Part shown: positions 21,777 to 30,806 of the stretch, piece by piece | Numbering within the stretch: position 1 is the first letter of the stretch | Layout of the letters: each line of letters begins with the position of its first letter | IMG/VR virus record: IMGVR_UViG_3300045733_000458 | Location: 1-33,457 of that record | DNA length: 33,457 nucleotides | From: a virus | Reading direction: 5' to 3' (one strand) | The notes under the pieces: model-generated | The model's database searches: none | Seen by the model: only the letters and a program-made list of their open reading frames with translations | Told to the model about the DNA's origin: nothing | Position numbers and translations under genes: made by a program

Positions 21777-22288
21777 TTTATACCTCTTATGCTCAAGCTA
21801 AACACGGTCTGACTTGCTGGTGTAAACGCTGTATCAGTAGTCAATACTCCAAATAAAGTCGCAACTGCCGCAAGTGCCGGATAACTCAAATTAACGGATT
21901 GAGAAAATAAATTATCTCCAAAATCACTAGGTAAATCAAATTGTATATATCCTATATAATTATCCACGTCCGCCGCAATTATATTAAATGCCGCATTGTC
22001 AGCAATTGCAGTAGGTGCTGATTTAAATAAATGCAGTCTAAACCCAGACATTCCTGACGGCACTGCATTTATTTTTATTTTTAGAGTGGCTTGCGTTATC
22101 AACAATGATGTCGCCCCGACTGCCAAACTGACATTGGTTGCGGCGTTAGTCCCTACTACATCGTTGATTGCATAAGCAGTTGTGTCATCTGGTCTCGTAA
22201 ATGATGCGGTCGCAATAACGCCTTTGTCAGACAAAAGACCTAACGAATAACCTTGCTCCATGATTTCCGTCATTCTTGGAATTGACAT
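21767..22288 (-). CDS. Phage structural protein, probable head accessory
   Basis: The 173-residue beta-rich protein contains TASFTRPDDTTAYAINDVVG, then FRLHLFKSAPTAIADNAAFN and DVDNYIGYIQFDLP. This wording recurs in uncharacterised virion proteins of many phages and lies near the capsid genes there. The role may be capsid decoration. It overlaps the lectin-like gene by ten bases. Confidence 0.6.
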   Translation of the reverse strand: MSIPRMTEIMEQGYSLGLLSDKGVIATASFTRPDDTTAYAINDVVGTNAATNVSLAVGATSLLITQATLKIKINAVPSGMSGFRLHLFKSAPTAIADNAAFNIIAADVDNYIGYIQFDLPSDFGDNLFSQSVNLSYPALAAVATLFGVLTTDTAFTPASQTVFSLSIRGIKCI

Positions 22289-22300
22289 TTTGTCACCTCT

Positions 22301-23011
22301 TTAAGCGAATTCGTTAAAAATATTCTTATCCTTATTATTCTCATCTGCATAAAAAGCACGGGTCGCTTCGGTATAATGTTCCTTGCCAAATGGGACATAG
22401 CCCAAATGATGGCAATTCAACCCGAGGTCAACGTAAATCTTAAATCCTGCCTGTCGTGCTTTCATACAAAAAGTTAAGTCTTCGCCGATGCGTGGCAGTG
22501 GGAAAAACCAGTTGCCGCCATTGAGTTTTTTGAAGACATCAACTTTAATTAAGCAACATGCCATCCCTACCGCTTCGACCCGTACCAACCCTTCATTGTC
22601 CCATGTTTCAGGGGCTAAAACAGATTCCATAACTGGTATAATTGCACCCGTTTTTTCGTCCTTGCGGATGCATGCTTTAGTGTAAAAGCATGGTTGAAAT
22701 GGAGGATTTCGCTTGAAGCACATTGCCGATACTATATCTTTATCGTGACTAATTAATTGCTTTAGAGTATTTGGTGATGGCATCATGTCTGAGTCAAGGA
22801 AAAATAAGTAATCAACGTCATTTTCAATTGAATTAATTACCTGACTATCCCTCGCCTCATGCACTAGACAATTTGCAATCATGTTATACGCTACCTCAAA
22901 GCCTTCTGGCATTTGCAGATTCAGCATACTTGCTACCGTCAGAGTCAGTATTGACCCTGTATTAGGTATGCAAATATTTACTCTTTTTTTCGTTTTTTGT
23001 GGTGTTTCCAT
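22301..23011 (-). CDS. GT-A glycosyltransferase in the head gene cluster
   Basis: The 236-residue protein has a GT-A fold pattern: VNICIPNTGSILT, CLVHEARDSQVINSI, DYLFFLDSDMMPSPNTLKQL (DxD-type metal/nucleotide-sugar site near residue 75) and IGEDLTFCMKARQAGFKIYVD with an ED motif. It ends with a His pair (NCHHLG). It resembles the protein at 30060. It transfers a sugar from a nucleotide donor. Its place between capsid decoration genes suggests glycosylation of a virion protein. CTTTAATAAGGAGG, a dispersed repeat fused with the ribosome site, precedes the ATG. Confidence 0.8.
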   Translation of the reverse strand: METPQKTKKRVNICIPNTGSILTLTVASMLNLQMPEGFEVAYNMIANCLVHEARDSQVINSIENDVDYLFFLDSDMMPSPNTLKQLISHDKDIVSAMCFKRNPPFQPCFYTKACIRKDEKTGAIIPVMESVLAPETWDNEGLVRVEAVGMACCLIKVDVFKKLNGGNWFFPLPRIGEDLTFCMKARQAGFKIYVDLGLNCHHLGYVPFGKEHYTEATRAFYADENNKDKNIFNEFA

Positions 23012-23037
23012 CTTAAAACCTCCTTATTAAAGTAAAA

Positions 23038-23451
23038 TTAATTCACTGGTTCTATATTCGCACTAAGCCTTGAGACTATTGTCGAGAGGACTGTCGCTGT
23101 ACCAGCCGCACATCTTACCCCAATGTATCTCATATCATTATTTACATCCATCAATGGTGCAGATACGTCAAGAGTCTTTATGACATCCGATGCAGACGCA
23201 ATTGATGCAGTTGCAAGCAAACTTGCCCCCATAGTTACTGCTGCGGCACCATTCCAAGTACTAGCAGTGGATTGATATACAGTTGCAGTCATGACATATG
23301 TATACGTTCCTTCATTTCCTCTATGGGCAATCATAGTTATATATGCTCTTTCATAGCCCTTCATGTCATACAATGCAGAGGACGAAATCCCAGCTGATGC
23401 GGTTGGTGCAACTGCTATACTTTGAGTTGTTGATTCACTTCTTTTATTCAT
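23038..23451 (-). CDS. Probable capsid-associated protein
   Basis: A 137-residue Ala/Ser/Thr-rich beta protein (MNKRSESTTQSIAVAPTASA, GYERAYITMIAHRGNEGTYT, MRYIGVRCAAGTATVLS). It directly follows the major capsid gene with an AGGAGG ribosome site. The composition and position fit a head decoration protein. The Ser/Thr-rich N-terminal tail could be a target for glycosylation by the neighbour enzyme, which is only a guess. Confidence 0.55.
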   Translation of the reverse strand: MNKRSESTTQSIAVAPTASAGISSSALYDMKGYERAYITMIAHRGNEGTYTYVMTATVYQSTASTWNGAAAVTMGASLLATASIASASDVIKTLDVSAPLMDVNNDMRYIGVRCAAGTATVLSTIVSRLSANIEPVN

Positions 23452-23462
23452 GATTCATCCTC

Positions 23463-24701
23463 CTATACTAAAGTAACGAACGGACTTAAAGCAGTTCCGC
23501 CACGTCTTGGTGTGATGCTTGAAATAATCCAAGGTCTTGCATCTAACCGTTTTACAAATTTCCAAACTCTTGCGTCTGTATTAAACTTGTAATCAGTGGA
23601 TTCTTCGATTCTCAATCCTTTATAATCCCCTATCATATAATAGCCGAAATCTGCCAATATCATGTCTCCCTCAGTTCCAAGGGCAGACGCTTTTTCAGAA
23701 ATCTGGATTGGAATACCCAATAGAGTTCCGGGACTTGCCTTTGAAACTCCGCCAGCCAATGCAGGGAAGAATATATTATTTCCATTGTCGTCTGATAGTG
23801 CAAATAATTGAGTAATGCAAGACTGATTTACGATCCAGACTGCATTACCGAGATTTCCGGTAAATTTAGAATACATTTCAATTACATCGCCGAACCCAAT
23901 TGTACTTGCGGTAGTTCTTGAAGCCGAAACTCTGCAAGCGGCAGATAGTACTCCAAGCGGTTTTCCTATTCCGTTTCCAGTAAAGAAAACGTCATCTTCT
24001 TCAAACGCGATTGCTTCAGCAAATAGAGTCTGCAAAAGTCCCCCGATGCTAGTCATTGCATCTTCTTGGAGTTCTGATTCAGCCTCTGTATAACCTATCA
24101 TTTTATGTGCTTCTAGTTTTAATTTTCCGAATGCAGGTTTCGAAGTTCTTAATGACAGGTCTTCGCCTTCCGACGCCCAATAAGTAGTAACTCCGCCATA
24201 AATACTACCTTTGGCATTGCTAGAACTCTTGATATAAGGCATTGTAAAATTCTGACCCGGCATATTCACGACTCTTGATTTTGGTCGGATAACCGAACCT
24301 TCTAAGGACATTTTGATGATTTCATTGCTCCAATAGTCGGGTACCAAATACCCACCATCGACTCCGATATTCTCAGATAATGCCTTTAATTGCATGTCAT
24401 TTGCTCTTACTTTATGCAAAAAAGCACCGAAATTACTACCATAAGTCTTAACGTCTGGAATCACAATACCATTATTTTGCTTTAATAAGTTCTCTTTAGC
24501 TTTTAATTCCATTGTTTTTTCTAATTCTGTATATACTTTTAAAACCTCTGCGTCAATAACCGCCTTGGTTTCAATTTTCAAATCCTCTGTTCTTTTTTCG
24601 ATTGATGATTTCAATTCAAGTATTTTTGAGTCCAAAACTTCCTGAGAAACATTTTTAGAAATCAAAGACTTTATTTCATCGATGACATTAACTTCTGCCA
24701 T
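23463..24701 (-). CDS. Major capsid protein, HK97 fold
   Basis: The 412-residue protein has an N-terminal coiled-coil delta domain (about residues 1-90) and then the HK97 core. Core motifs are LSENIGVDGGYLVPDYWSNEI, GGVTTYWASEGEDLSLRTSK, EAIAFEEDDVFFTGNGIGKPLGVL, WIVNQSCITQLFALSDDNG and LLGIPIQISEKASALG. ADFGYYMIGDYKGLRIEES comes near the end. The delta domain would be removed by the protease encoded just upstream; the cut is probably shortly before LSENIG. It forms the icosahedral shell. Confidence 0.95.
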   Translation of the reverse strand: MAEVNVIDEIKSLISKNVSQEVLDSKILELKSSIEKRTEDLKIETKAVIDAEVLKVYTELEKTMELKAKENLLKQNNGIVIPDVKTYGSNFGAFLHKVRANDMQLKALSENIGVDGGYLVPDYWSNEIIKMSLEGSVIRPKSRVVNMPGQNFTMPYIKSSSNAKGSIYGGVTTYWASEGEDLSLRTSKPAFGKLKLEAHKMIGYTEAESELQEDAMTSIGGLLQTLFAEAIAFEEDDVFFTGNGIGKPLGVLSAACRVSASRTTASTIGFGDVIEMYSKFTGNLGNAVWIVNQSCITQLFALSDDNGNNIFFPALAGGVSKASPGTLLGIPIQISEKASALGTEGDMILADFGYYMIGDYKGLRIEESTDYKFNTDARVWKFVKRLDARPWIISSITPRRGGTALSPFVTLV

Positions 24702-24714
24702 TATAGCACCTCCA

Positions 24715-25362
24715 TTACTTGTTTTTGAGTTCTACAAGCAACTGGTTCCATTCGACTGAGTCGATGTTCGGGTTACTATCGGGTTTTGGCGGCTCGCTGA
24801 GGAGTGCCTTAATATTCTTTAATTCTACATCATAGGTAGTTAATTTACTATCTATTTCGAGTAATTTGTTCTTTAACTCTAGATTTTCAGCCTTGACCTC
24901 GGTTATTTTCGAGTATTCATTTGCCGCAAGCGTGACGAGTGATATCTCCCAGAGTTTAAGTTCTGAAATCATTCTTACATCATTTATGTAGTCGTCTTTA
25001 ATTGATACGAATCCTATTGAGATTTCGTCAATTACTCCATCCTTACAGAGCGTATAGGCTTCTTTGCCCATGTCGGTATCGGATATTCTTGCGGAAAAAA
25101 AGAGACCTTTCGAATCCTCCTTGAGTTCAATAACTTTTCCAATCGGGCAGGTCTGGTCATGTTGCCATAGCAATTTTACCCTGCCTGTATTTTCACTAAT
25201 TGTCTTCGTGAATGCTCCTTGAAGGATTACGTCTCTCCAAGAATCGACCACGTTAAAGACTGAGGCATACCCAGAAATAATCATTTCGCCAGACGGCATC
25301 TTATCAGCTTTTAATTCGAGAATCTGGAAGCCTGCAAAATCTTTTGTTTTAACTTTAGCCAT
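24715..25362 (-). CDS. Prohead serine protease (HK97 family)
   Basis: The 215-residue protein has ISGYASVFNVVDSWRDVILQGAF, LLWQHDQTCPIG with the catalytic His (residue 68) and VIDEISIGF with the catalytic Ser (115). LKLWEISLVTLAANEYSKI follows, as in the U35 prohead proteases. It cleaves scaffold and capsid delta domain during maturation. The C-terminal 55 residues form a coiled coil that may help scaffolding. ATG 25362 follows AGAGGAGGT at good spacing; the frame upstream to 25383 lies inside that site and the portal end. Confidence 0.92.
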   Translation of the reverse strand: MAKVKTKDFAGFQILELKADKMPSGEMIISGYASVFNVVDSWRDVILQGAFTKTISENTGRVKLLWQHDQTCPIGKVIELKEDSKGLFFSARISDTDMGKEAYTLCKDGVIDEISIGFVSIKDDYINDVRMISELKLWEISLVTLAANEYSKITEVKAENLELKNKLLEIDSKLTTYDVELKNIKALLSEPPKPDSNPNIDSVEWNQLLVELKNK

Positions 25363-25375
25363 TTCAAAACCTCCT

Positions 25376-27433
25376 CTATACATATCCTATTGCACATCTG
25401 CATCGACAAACTTCTTCCGCAAGACCGCCTTGGTCTCCGGGAAACTCTAGCATTGCCCTGCCAACTTGAAATTTTTCATCCATATTTATTGGCTTATGGG
25501 CCCCTGCCAAAACGTGACTCGGTCTAGTTTTGCCATCCAGTGTATTAATCCAAATCTTTTTCAAGCCTGCATCGTACTCATTGTTAAATCCTTTTGCTCC
25601 CGAATGACTGCCATAATTACTCATGCCTATCATTTCAGTTTGTGCAATTAACTCCGCTCTGGACTCCGAAAATAAACCGTAACTATTTTGTATTTCGAAT
25701 CCGATTGCCGCTATCGTCCAACCCTCTGCCGCTCCGAGTTCAATGATTGATTTTACTTTTAATTTTGTCGTATCGTTGATTTGGGTTATTTTTTCAGCCG
25801 CAACATTATTGATGTATGCGAGTTCCAATTCCGTCAATTCAAATTTATAGTCGCCAGCCGCCTTGGTTCTGATTAATTCTTTGACGGTCATAGTTCCGAA
25901 ATCGTAAGTTACCTTCTCATAATTCTTGACTAAAATCTTGCTTATTAAAGAAGAATCTTTATCTATAAGTTTATTACAGGCTTTCTCGGTATAATTCGTC
26001 AACTTTTCCATTTTGCTGCCTTGCTTCTTGAAGAACGCCGACATTTCTTCCTGCATCGACTTTATATATTTTTCTCTCTTAGCTTCCTCTTTTGCCAGCA
26101 TTTCCTTCCGCCAGTCAGTAGAAAAGATTTTAGTAACTTTTCTTTCATAAGCCATCATTTGACTTTTTTTTTGAGCATCTTCCAGCGTTGGAATATTTTC
26201 CTCTGGAACTGAAATATTTTCAGCTTGCTGGGTATCTTGCGGAGTGCTTGCGGATGCAGGCGTTAACTCAAAATTAAATCTATCTCCATCCGGATGAGAG
26301 TCATATCCAAGTGCTTCCCTGCCCTCATTTTGAGTTATGAGGTTTTTCTCAAATGATGCAGTTACCCTCGTTGCTTTATCATCTTGGTTTTCTGCCAATG
26401 CTGCTATATCATCCAAGTCAGGTTCTAGGCACAAGGTCGAATCGTACTTACTGCATAGAGTCATGTTTAAATTGTCTTGAATTAATCTCAAGTATTTCGG
26501 GATAATTGTGTCCTGCCATAACGATTTTAATGCTTCGCCGTAATTTGCGTATGTCTGCCCTTCTGGGTCTCCGACAACCTGACTCGGGACTCCGAAGCCT
26601 GCACAAATTTCAGTTCTGGTTAATTTTCTCTGCAAAATAAAATCCATCTCAACCGAGGTCATTCCGAAATTTACATAACTTGCCTTTTCAGCATCCAGAA
26701 CAAGTGGGATTCTGGCATTTTTATTTCCTGCATAATCTTTTCTCCAACGATTCTTAACCTGCTCAATTGCTGACGGACTTGGGTTTGAAAGCATAATTGC
26801 CCCGGGAGGTATTCCAAGATTGTCCAGAGTCGACTTATTCCAATCGATTCCAGAGTTTTCAGTATCGATTGTCCTTGCCATTGCCTTAATAGGCGACTGC
26901 CCATCAAAATAATTCAGAGGGTCGGAAAACTTTGAAAATATAATTTGATTGCCTAAAAATTCTTGATACCCTTGCGGGTTCCTGTGCTCAATTTTTATTA
27001 TCTCGTCTTGGTCGGCATACAGCCAAGTCAAATGAGGGTACGTCAATTTCATCGAAGTCGGTCTAAATGCATTGTCAAATACGACAAAGTTTTTGCCTGT
27101 CAGTGCAAGATTTAATGCCCAAAGTGTGAAAAATTCCTTTGAACTCCAATTTAATGATGCGGATTTATTAACTAAGCCCAAAATAGGATGATTTGAAATC
27201 TCCTTTTTTTTGCCACTAAATTGATTTTTGTATAAGCACCATTTGACTCCTCCGACACTGTCGGCAATCTTCGAAACGCAAGCATAAACCCAAACTATCT
27301 GGTTATAAGCTTCCTCGATATAATCCTCTTCATTCTGGCTTTTCCATTGTGGTGAATTCTGCCCAATGCCGTAAATTGCTTGATTTACAAACTTTTTTTC
27401 AAATACTTTCTTTGCAAATTCTATTAGTCCCAT
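25376..27433 (-). CDS. Portal protein fused to a MuF-type C-terminal domain
   Basis: The 685-residue protein opens as an HK97-type portal. It has IVWVYACVSKIADSVGGVKW, HPILGLVNKSASLNWSSKEF, GIPPGAIMLSNP and QRKLTRTEICAGFGVPSQVVGD, then YANYGEALKSLWQDTIIP (residues 1-400). A linker with a coiled coil follows (about 415-500). It then ends as a Mu gpF-like domain with ELIAQTEMIGMSNYGSHSGA, KIWINTLDGKTRPSHVLAGAH and LEEVCRCRCAIGY-type closing Cys (here AEEVCRCRCAIGYV). The two are separate genes in most phages. It forms the DNA entry vertex, and the MuF part acts in head assembly or is injected. Confidence 0.93.
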   Translation of the reverse strand: MGLIEFAKKVFEKKFVNQAIYGIGQNSPQWKSQNEEDYIEEAYNQIVWVYACVSKIADSVGGVKWCLYKNQFSGKKKEISNHPILGLVNKSASLNWSSKEFFTLWALNLALTGKNFVVFDNAFRPTSMKLTYPHLTWLYADQDEIIKIEHRNPQGYQEFLGNQIIFSKFSDPLNYFDGQSPIKAMARTIDTENSGIDWNKSTLDNLGIPPGAIMLSNPSPSAIEQVKNRWRKDYAGNKNARIPLVLDAEKASYVNFGMTSVEMDFILQRKLTRTEICAGFGVPSQVVGDPEGQTYANYGEALKSLWQDTIIPKYLRLIQDNLNMTLCSKYDSTLCLEPDLDDIAALAENQDDKATRVTASFEKNLITQNEGREALGYDSHPDGDRFNFELTPASASTPQDTQQAENISVPEENIPTLEDAQKKSQMMAYERKVTKIFSTDWRKEMLAKEEAKREKYIKSMQEEMSAFFKKQGSKMEKLTNYTEKACNKLIDKDSSLISKILVKNYEKVTYDFGTMTVKELIRTKAAGDYKFELTELELAYINNVAAEKITQINDTTKLKVKSIIELGAAEGWTIAAIGFEIQNSYGLFSESRAELIAQTEMIGMSNYGSHSGAKGFNNEYDAGLKKIWINTLDGKTRPSHVLAGAHKPINMDEKFQVGRAMLEFPGDQGGLAEEVCRCRCAIGYV

Positions 27434-27447
27434 GATTCACCTCGATC

Positions 27448-28707
27448 CTAGAAATAGACACTTTTTTGATACGTCATGTCACCTTCCATGGCATACCTAG
27501 TAGCATCTATTGTGTGATTATTCTTGTCTTCAAGCCTGCTTCGAATTTCTCCGAATCGGTCTATTTGATAGTCAATTGATTCGAACTCAGAACAAATGTT
27601 AGGAGTCCGCATTGTATCTATGTATATTGCATCTAATTCATCCAACCATTTCTCGCCATACTCAACGCTTCCTGCTCCTTTTTTTGCGGATGAAATATAA
27701 ATTCCCGAATCACGAAGCTGAGATATTGATTTTGGTTCGGCTGAATCTGCAATAATAGCAGTATATCTGTCATTGTAACCTTTTTTTAATATCCAGTCTA
27801 TAATTGATTTATTTGACCTTTTAATTCCATACAATTCATCGATAAAATATAACGAATTTCGAGTTTTGTCATAATGCATCCGAACAAAAGCAAAGGCATC
27901 GTTGGCATAGCCCCAGTCAATGCCCATCCTGATATTGTCAAATGATTCAATTTGCTCATCCGTTATCGTTTCAAATTTAAGACTATCAAAAGGATTGATG
28001 CCGCCACCAATCGCCCTTCCCATGAAAATCCACTTATATTTTTGTATATTGCGTTTTCTGAGGTTCTGAGCTTCCTCGACAGTCTCCTTTGATACAAACG
28101 TATTTTGTAGATAAGTTGAATGATGAACATAGACATTATCGGGAACCAAGGCAGAGTTAAAACGCTTATTGACCCAAGACATTTTTCTTTTAGGAGGATT
28201 ATAAGACATAAATACCCTATACCTCAATCCGCCTGTCAACTCTGCCCTCAGCAATGATTGCACAATTGTGTCGATTTCATCTTCGATTACAAAGTCAGCC
28301 ACTTCTTCAAGCCATAAGTCAGCAAATGGAATTCCAGCAGACACTAAGGATTTAATCTTTTCCGGCTTGTCTGCTCCTCGAAAAATAATCTTAGTGCCAG
28401 TTGGCAAATACGTAAACTTGTAAGTCGTCTTTGCAAAGTGCCAGAGATGCGAGACTCCAAGCAAGTCAATTGCATTTTGAATTTGCTCAACGCAAGAATC
28501 TTTGAGAGTGTTTCCGACTTTTCGAACAACTATTGCATTCGATTTTTCAGTCATTCGATTGCATACTATTTTAGCGGCTATGTGCCAGCTTTTACCGCTA
28601 TTTCTGCCGCCTTTGCAGATGTAATATAAGTACTGAGGATTCTTAGCTTCCTGCCAAAAGTTCCAAAAGTTAGGCAATAACAAATCTTTGAAATTAATCG
28701 TCTGCAT
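27448..28707 (-). CDS. Terminase large subunit
   Basis: The 419-residue protein has Walker A GGRNSGKS (33-40) and Walker B LWLEE (131-135). The RNase H-like nuclease motifs are GIDWGYAND (Asp264), IIADSAEP (Asp321) and HTIDATRYA near the end. It is the PBSX/Terminase_3 type. It pumps and cuts DNA during packaging. The start at 28707 (or 28713) fits AAGGCGG and overlaps the small-subunit gene by 14 bases. Upstream in-frame codons to 28851 lie within the small-subunit gene and are basic and unlike a terminase. Confidence 0.93.
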   Translation of the reverse strand: MQTINFKDLLLPNFWNFWQEAKNPQYLYYICKGGRNSGKSWHIAAKIVCNRMTEKSNAIVVRKVGNTLKDSCVEQIQNAIDLLGVSHLWHFAKTTYKFTYLPTGTKIIFRGADKPEKIKSLVSAGIPFADLWLEEVADFVIEDEIDTIVQSLLRAELTGGLRYRVFMSYNPPKRKMSWVNKRFNSALVPDNVYVHHSTYLQNTFVSKETVEEAQNLRKRNIQKYKWIFMGRAIGGGINPFDSLKFETITDEQIESFDNIRMGIDWGYANDAFAFVRMHYDKTRNSLYFIDELYGIKRSNKSIIDWILKKGYNDRYTAIIADSAEPKSISQLRDSGIYISSAKKGAGSVEYGEKWLDELDAIYIDTMRTPNICSEFESIDYQIDRFGEIRSRLEDKNNHTIDATRYAMEGDMTYQKSVYF

Positions 28708-29200
28708 CGTCATAGACCGCCTTTTCGAGTGACAAAAGTTCCTCTTTCGGAATTTTGTCAATCGAGTCAACAAAATAAATAGTCTCTTTTGGCTCTGCTT
28801 GAATTTCGCTTGAGTGTTCCTTCCATTTGTCCGATAAATTTTGAGCAACATATTTTAACATCGATTCAGACGGCGGCAATGTTTCGGTTGTAATTTTCTT
28901 CCGGACTAAAACCTCTTCTCCATCTACGATATCAAAAAATTGCTCAATCTTGGTTGATGTATATTTGCCCAACGCTCGCTTATAGATAGAGCGTTCAATC
29001 TCCTCGATTAACCCTTCACGTCCTGAGTTCAAACAGTCGGCAAACTCTGTATATTTATTTTTATATTTTAGAAATGATACATATGAAACATCGAGATATT
29101 TAGCAATAGATTTTTCAGAGTACCCAGCCTTATGATATTCCGAAATTTCTTCAAGATAAGGCTTTACTTTAGTCTGGTATATTCGGTCAACTTTAGCCAT
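28694..29200 (-). CDS. Terminase small subunit
   Basis: A 168-residue protein with an N-terminal helix-turn-helix (EISEYHKAGYSEKSIAKYLD then VSYVSFLKYKNKYTEFADCL, residues 18-60) and a central helical segment (LIEEIERSIYKRALGKYTST). TETLPPSESMLKYVAQNLSDKW follows, as in small terminases with a DNA-binding head and an oligomerisation core. It recognises the packaging site and regulates the large subunit. It is the first gene after the late promoter. Confidence 0.88.
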   Translation of the reverse strand: MAKVDRIYQTKVKPYLEEISEYHKAGYSEKSIAKYLDVSYVSFLKYKNKYTEFADCLNSGREGLIEEIERSIYKRALGKYTSTKIEQFFDIVDGEEVLVRKKITTETLPPSESMLKYVAQNLSDKWKEHSSEIQAEPKETIYFVDSIDKIPKEELLSLEKAVYDDADD

Positions 29201-29257
29201 TATAAATCACTTTAATAAGATTCCTTTGCATTTTGAAACCATCTCGCTTTTTAATTT

Positions 29258-29285
29258 ATTATACCATGCAAAAAAAGTCTGCCAA
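29258..29285 (-). promoter_or_regulatory. Strong promoter for the structural operon
   Basis: On the minus strand TTGGCA (complement of 29280-29285), a 16-base spacer and TATAAT (complement of 29258-29263) form a near-consensus promoter, with TGG next to the -10 as an extended -10. It lies about 58 bases ahead of the small terminase start. The leader carries another copy of the dispersed repeat (29210-29219). Confidence 0.75.
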
Positions 29286-29478
29286 TTGACAAACTTTTCC
29301 GCTTAACGAACCAAATATCATTTATAGGAGTAGTAACATTAATAACGTTTATTTACATCAGATACTATCACAAAGGAGCCTCAAATGCAAATTAAGCAAA
29401 TGAGACTCTTTTTGAAGGCAAAGATTGAATACACCACGTATTTATAATATCATTTAAAACCAGCTTATTAAAGTAGAA
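29286..29478. other. Intergenic stretch with imperfect hairpin and tiny frame
   Basis: No convincing gene is present. On the plus strand AAAGGAG stands ahead of a 20-codon frame (29385-29447, MQIKQMRLFLKAKIEYTTYL). An imperfect stem (29376-29388 with 29396-29408) followed by TTTTT overlaps its start and could terminate plus-strand transcription. A copy of the dispersed repeat is at 29464-29473. The region may be a termination or control zone between the methyltransferase and terminase genes. Confidence 0.35.
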
Positions 29479-30057
29479 TTACGCCTTTACCAGTACCATT
29501 GTAAATATGTTTAAGTTATATCCTTGGATTAATTCGCTCAAATCAGCCGAGTTGTCGAAGTCTGAAATTTCTCCGTCTAATTTTAACCCGATTTTATCAA
29601 TTTCGACTATTATCCAATTCGGGTCGATAGTCGGATAGTCGCAAGTCAAAAGTATTTTTCCGTCGTCCTTGACGCAATCTCGGAAGCACTCCAATGCTTC
29701 AAGGGTTTCTTCGCGGGTCAAGTGTTCCAGAACCGATACGCAAACTATCTTATCGACTTTATCTTCCCAACAAATATTGGTTATGCTTCCATGTAAATAT
29801 CTAATATTTTTGGTTAAATCAGTCTGTATCAATCCAATCCTGATATCACTATCAACGCCGAATACAAATTTACACTTTTCTGCCATTTTCCATTTTAAAG
29901 GATGCTCAATTCCACATCCTGCGTCAATTACAATGTCATTTTCTTTAATACGCTTCATTACCCAAGCGTATTCGTATGGACGACTCCACCAAGTAAGCGG
30001 CATATCCCAGTCTACTGTCTCGTGATTTTTCTTTATAAACCCATTATCTAAATTCAT
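29479..30057 (-). CDS. Class I SAM-dependent methyltransferase
   Basis: The 192-residue protein has DIVIDAGCGIEHPLKW (motif I, SAM binding), FVFGVDSD (motif II) and KIVCVSVLEHLTREETLEAL (motif IV region), then GKILLTCDYPTIDP. This is the pattern of small-molecule, sugar or lipid methyltransferases rather than of DNA methylases, which would carry an NPPY-type motif. It follows a glycosyltransferase by two bases, so it may methylate a glycan or a nucleotide sugar. It starts MNLDNGF. Confidence 0.75.
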   Translation of the reverse strand: MNLDNGFIKKNHETVDWDMPLTWWSRPYEYAWVMKRIKENDIVIDAGCGIEHPLKWKMAEKCKFVFGVDSDIRIGLIQTDLTKNIRYLHGSITNICWEDKVDKIVCVSVLEHLTREETLEALECFRDCVKDDGKILLTCDYPTIDPNWIIVEIDKIGLKLDGEISDFDNSADLSELIQGYNLNIFTMVLVKA

Positions 30058-30059
30058 AA

Positions 30060-30806
30060 TTATCCTCCATAACCTTTAATAAAAAGTTTTGCCCTGCCGA
30101 CATCCGTGTCTCTATATACATGATGGGCAGGATAATGTGTATCAATCCACATACTATATCCTGCCACGTTTGCCCTTATACTAAAAGCCCTATCCTCGCC
30201 CCAAAATGATACATTTGTGACTGGTCTATAATTTACGTTCCGGCTGTAAATGCTTGTCTTAACCAGTGTCAATGCTCCCGTGCCGCCGACTTTATACGAG
30301 CCGGGACATTTTAACTTATTCAATGATTCGATTCCTGCAAAATTATAATGGTCAAAATCCCAACAATTGGGAGTCTTGCCCATTTCAGATTCAGTCCAGC
30401 GAGTCCAGAAAATCTCGCTTATTATATCTTTCTTAGCTTCGTAAAGTTGTACTAGGGTATGAGGATGTATAATCAGGTCCGAGTCTGCCCAAAATATGTA
30501 ATCGTATTGCTTGCTTTTTGCATACTTTACAATATCCTGCTTTATCTCAACCAGCCTATCGAGAGTTCCCACGGTCCAGCCATGGGAGTCAATTGACTTA
30601 TTGTATTCATAAATAGTTTCATCGCTTGCAACATCGTACTCGGCATTTATGTTGTCAGAAATAATATGATGGTTGCAATTATGAAAAACGAAATACTTAT
30701 CAACCTGACAGTCTTTTGGCGTTTCAAGCATTGATAATGACCTGCAATATAATTCAAATATTTCAGGAGTCTGGCGGATTGGTGCGGCAATTAATATTTT
30801 AGTCAT
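30060..30806 (-). CDS. GT-A glycosyltransferase
   Basis: The 248-residue protein has KILIAAPIRQTPEIFELYCR, YDYIFWADSDLIIHPHTLVQ (DxD-type site near residue 115) and FWGEDRAFSIRANVAGYSMW with an ED catalytic pair, then HYPAHHVY. The order and spacing match the enzyme at 22301, so the two are probably paralogues or from one family (Anp1/GT2-like). ATG 30806 has AGGGAG ten bases ahead and lies inside the end of the Acb2-like gene. It likely glycosylates a virion component or the host surface. Confidence 0.8.
   Translation of the reverse strand: MTKILIAAPIRQTPEIFELYCRSLSMLETPKDCQVDKYFVFHNCNHHIISDNINAEYDVASDETIYEYNKSIDSHGWTVGTLDRLVEIKQDIVKYAKSKQYDYIFWADSDLIIHPHTLVQLYEAKKDIISEIFWTRWTESEMGKTPNCWDFDHYNFAGIESLNKLKCPGSYKVGGTGALTLVKTSIYSRNVNYRPVTNVSFWGEDRAFSIRANVAGYSMWIDTHYPAHHVYRDTDVGRAKLFIKGYGG

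Noticed and set aside
28708-28851. N-terminal extension of the terminase large subunit
   Set aside because: These 48 codons lie inside the small-subunit gene, are highly basic, and have no ribosome site; the start at 28707 or 28713 fits AAGGCGG and family length.
29385-29447. 20-codon frame with an AAAGGAG site on the plus strand
   Set aside because: It is very short, isolated on the strand opposite to its neighbours, and overlaps an imperfect hairpin; kept only as a note on the intergenic region.
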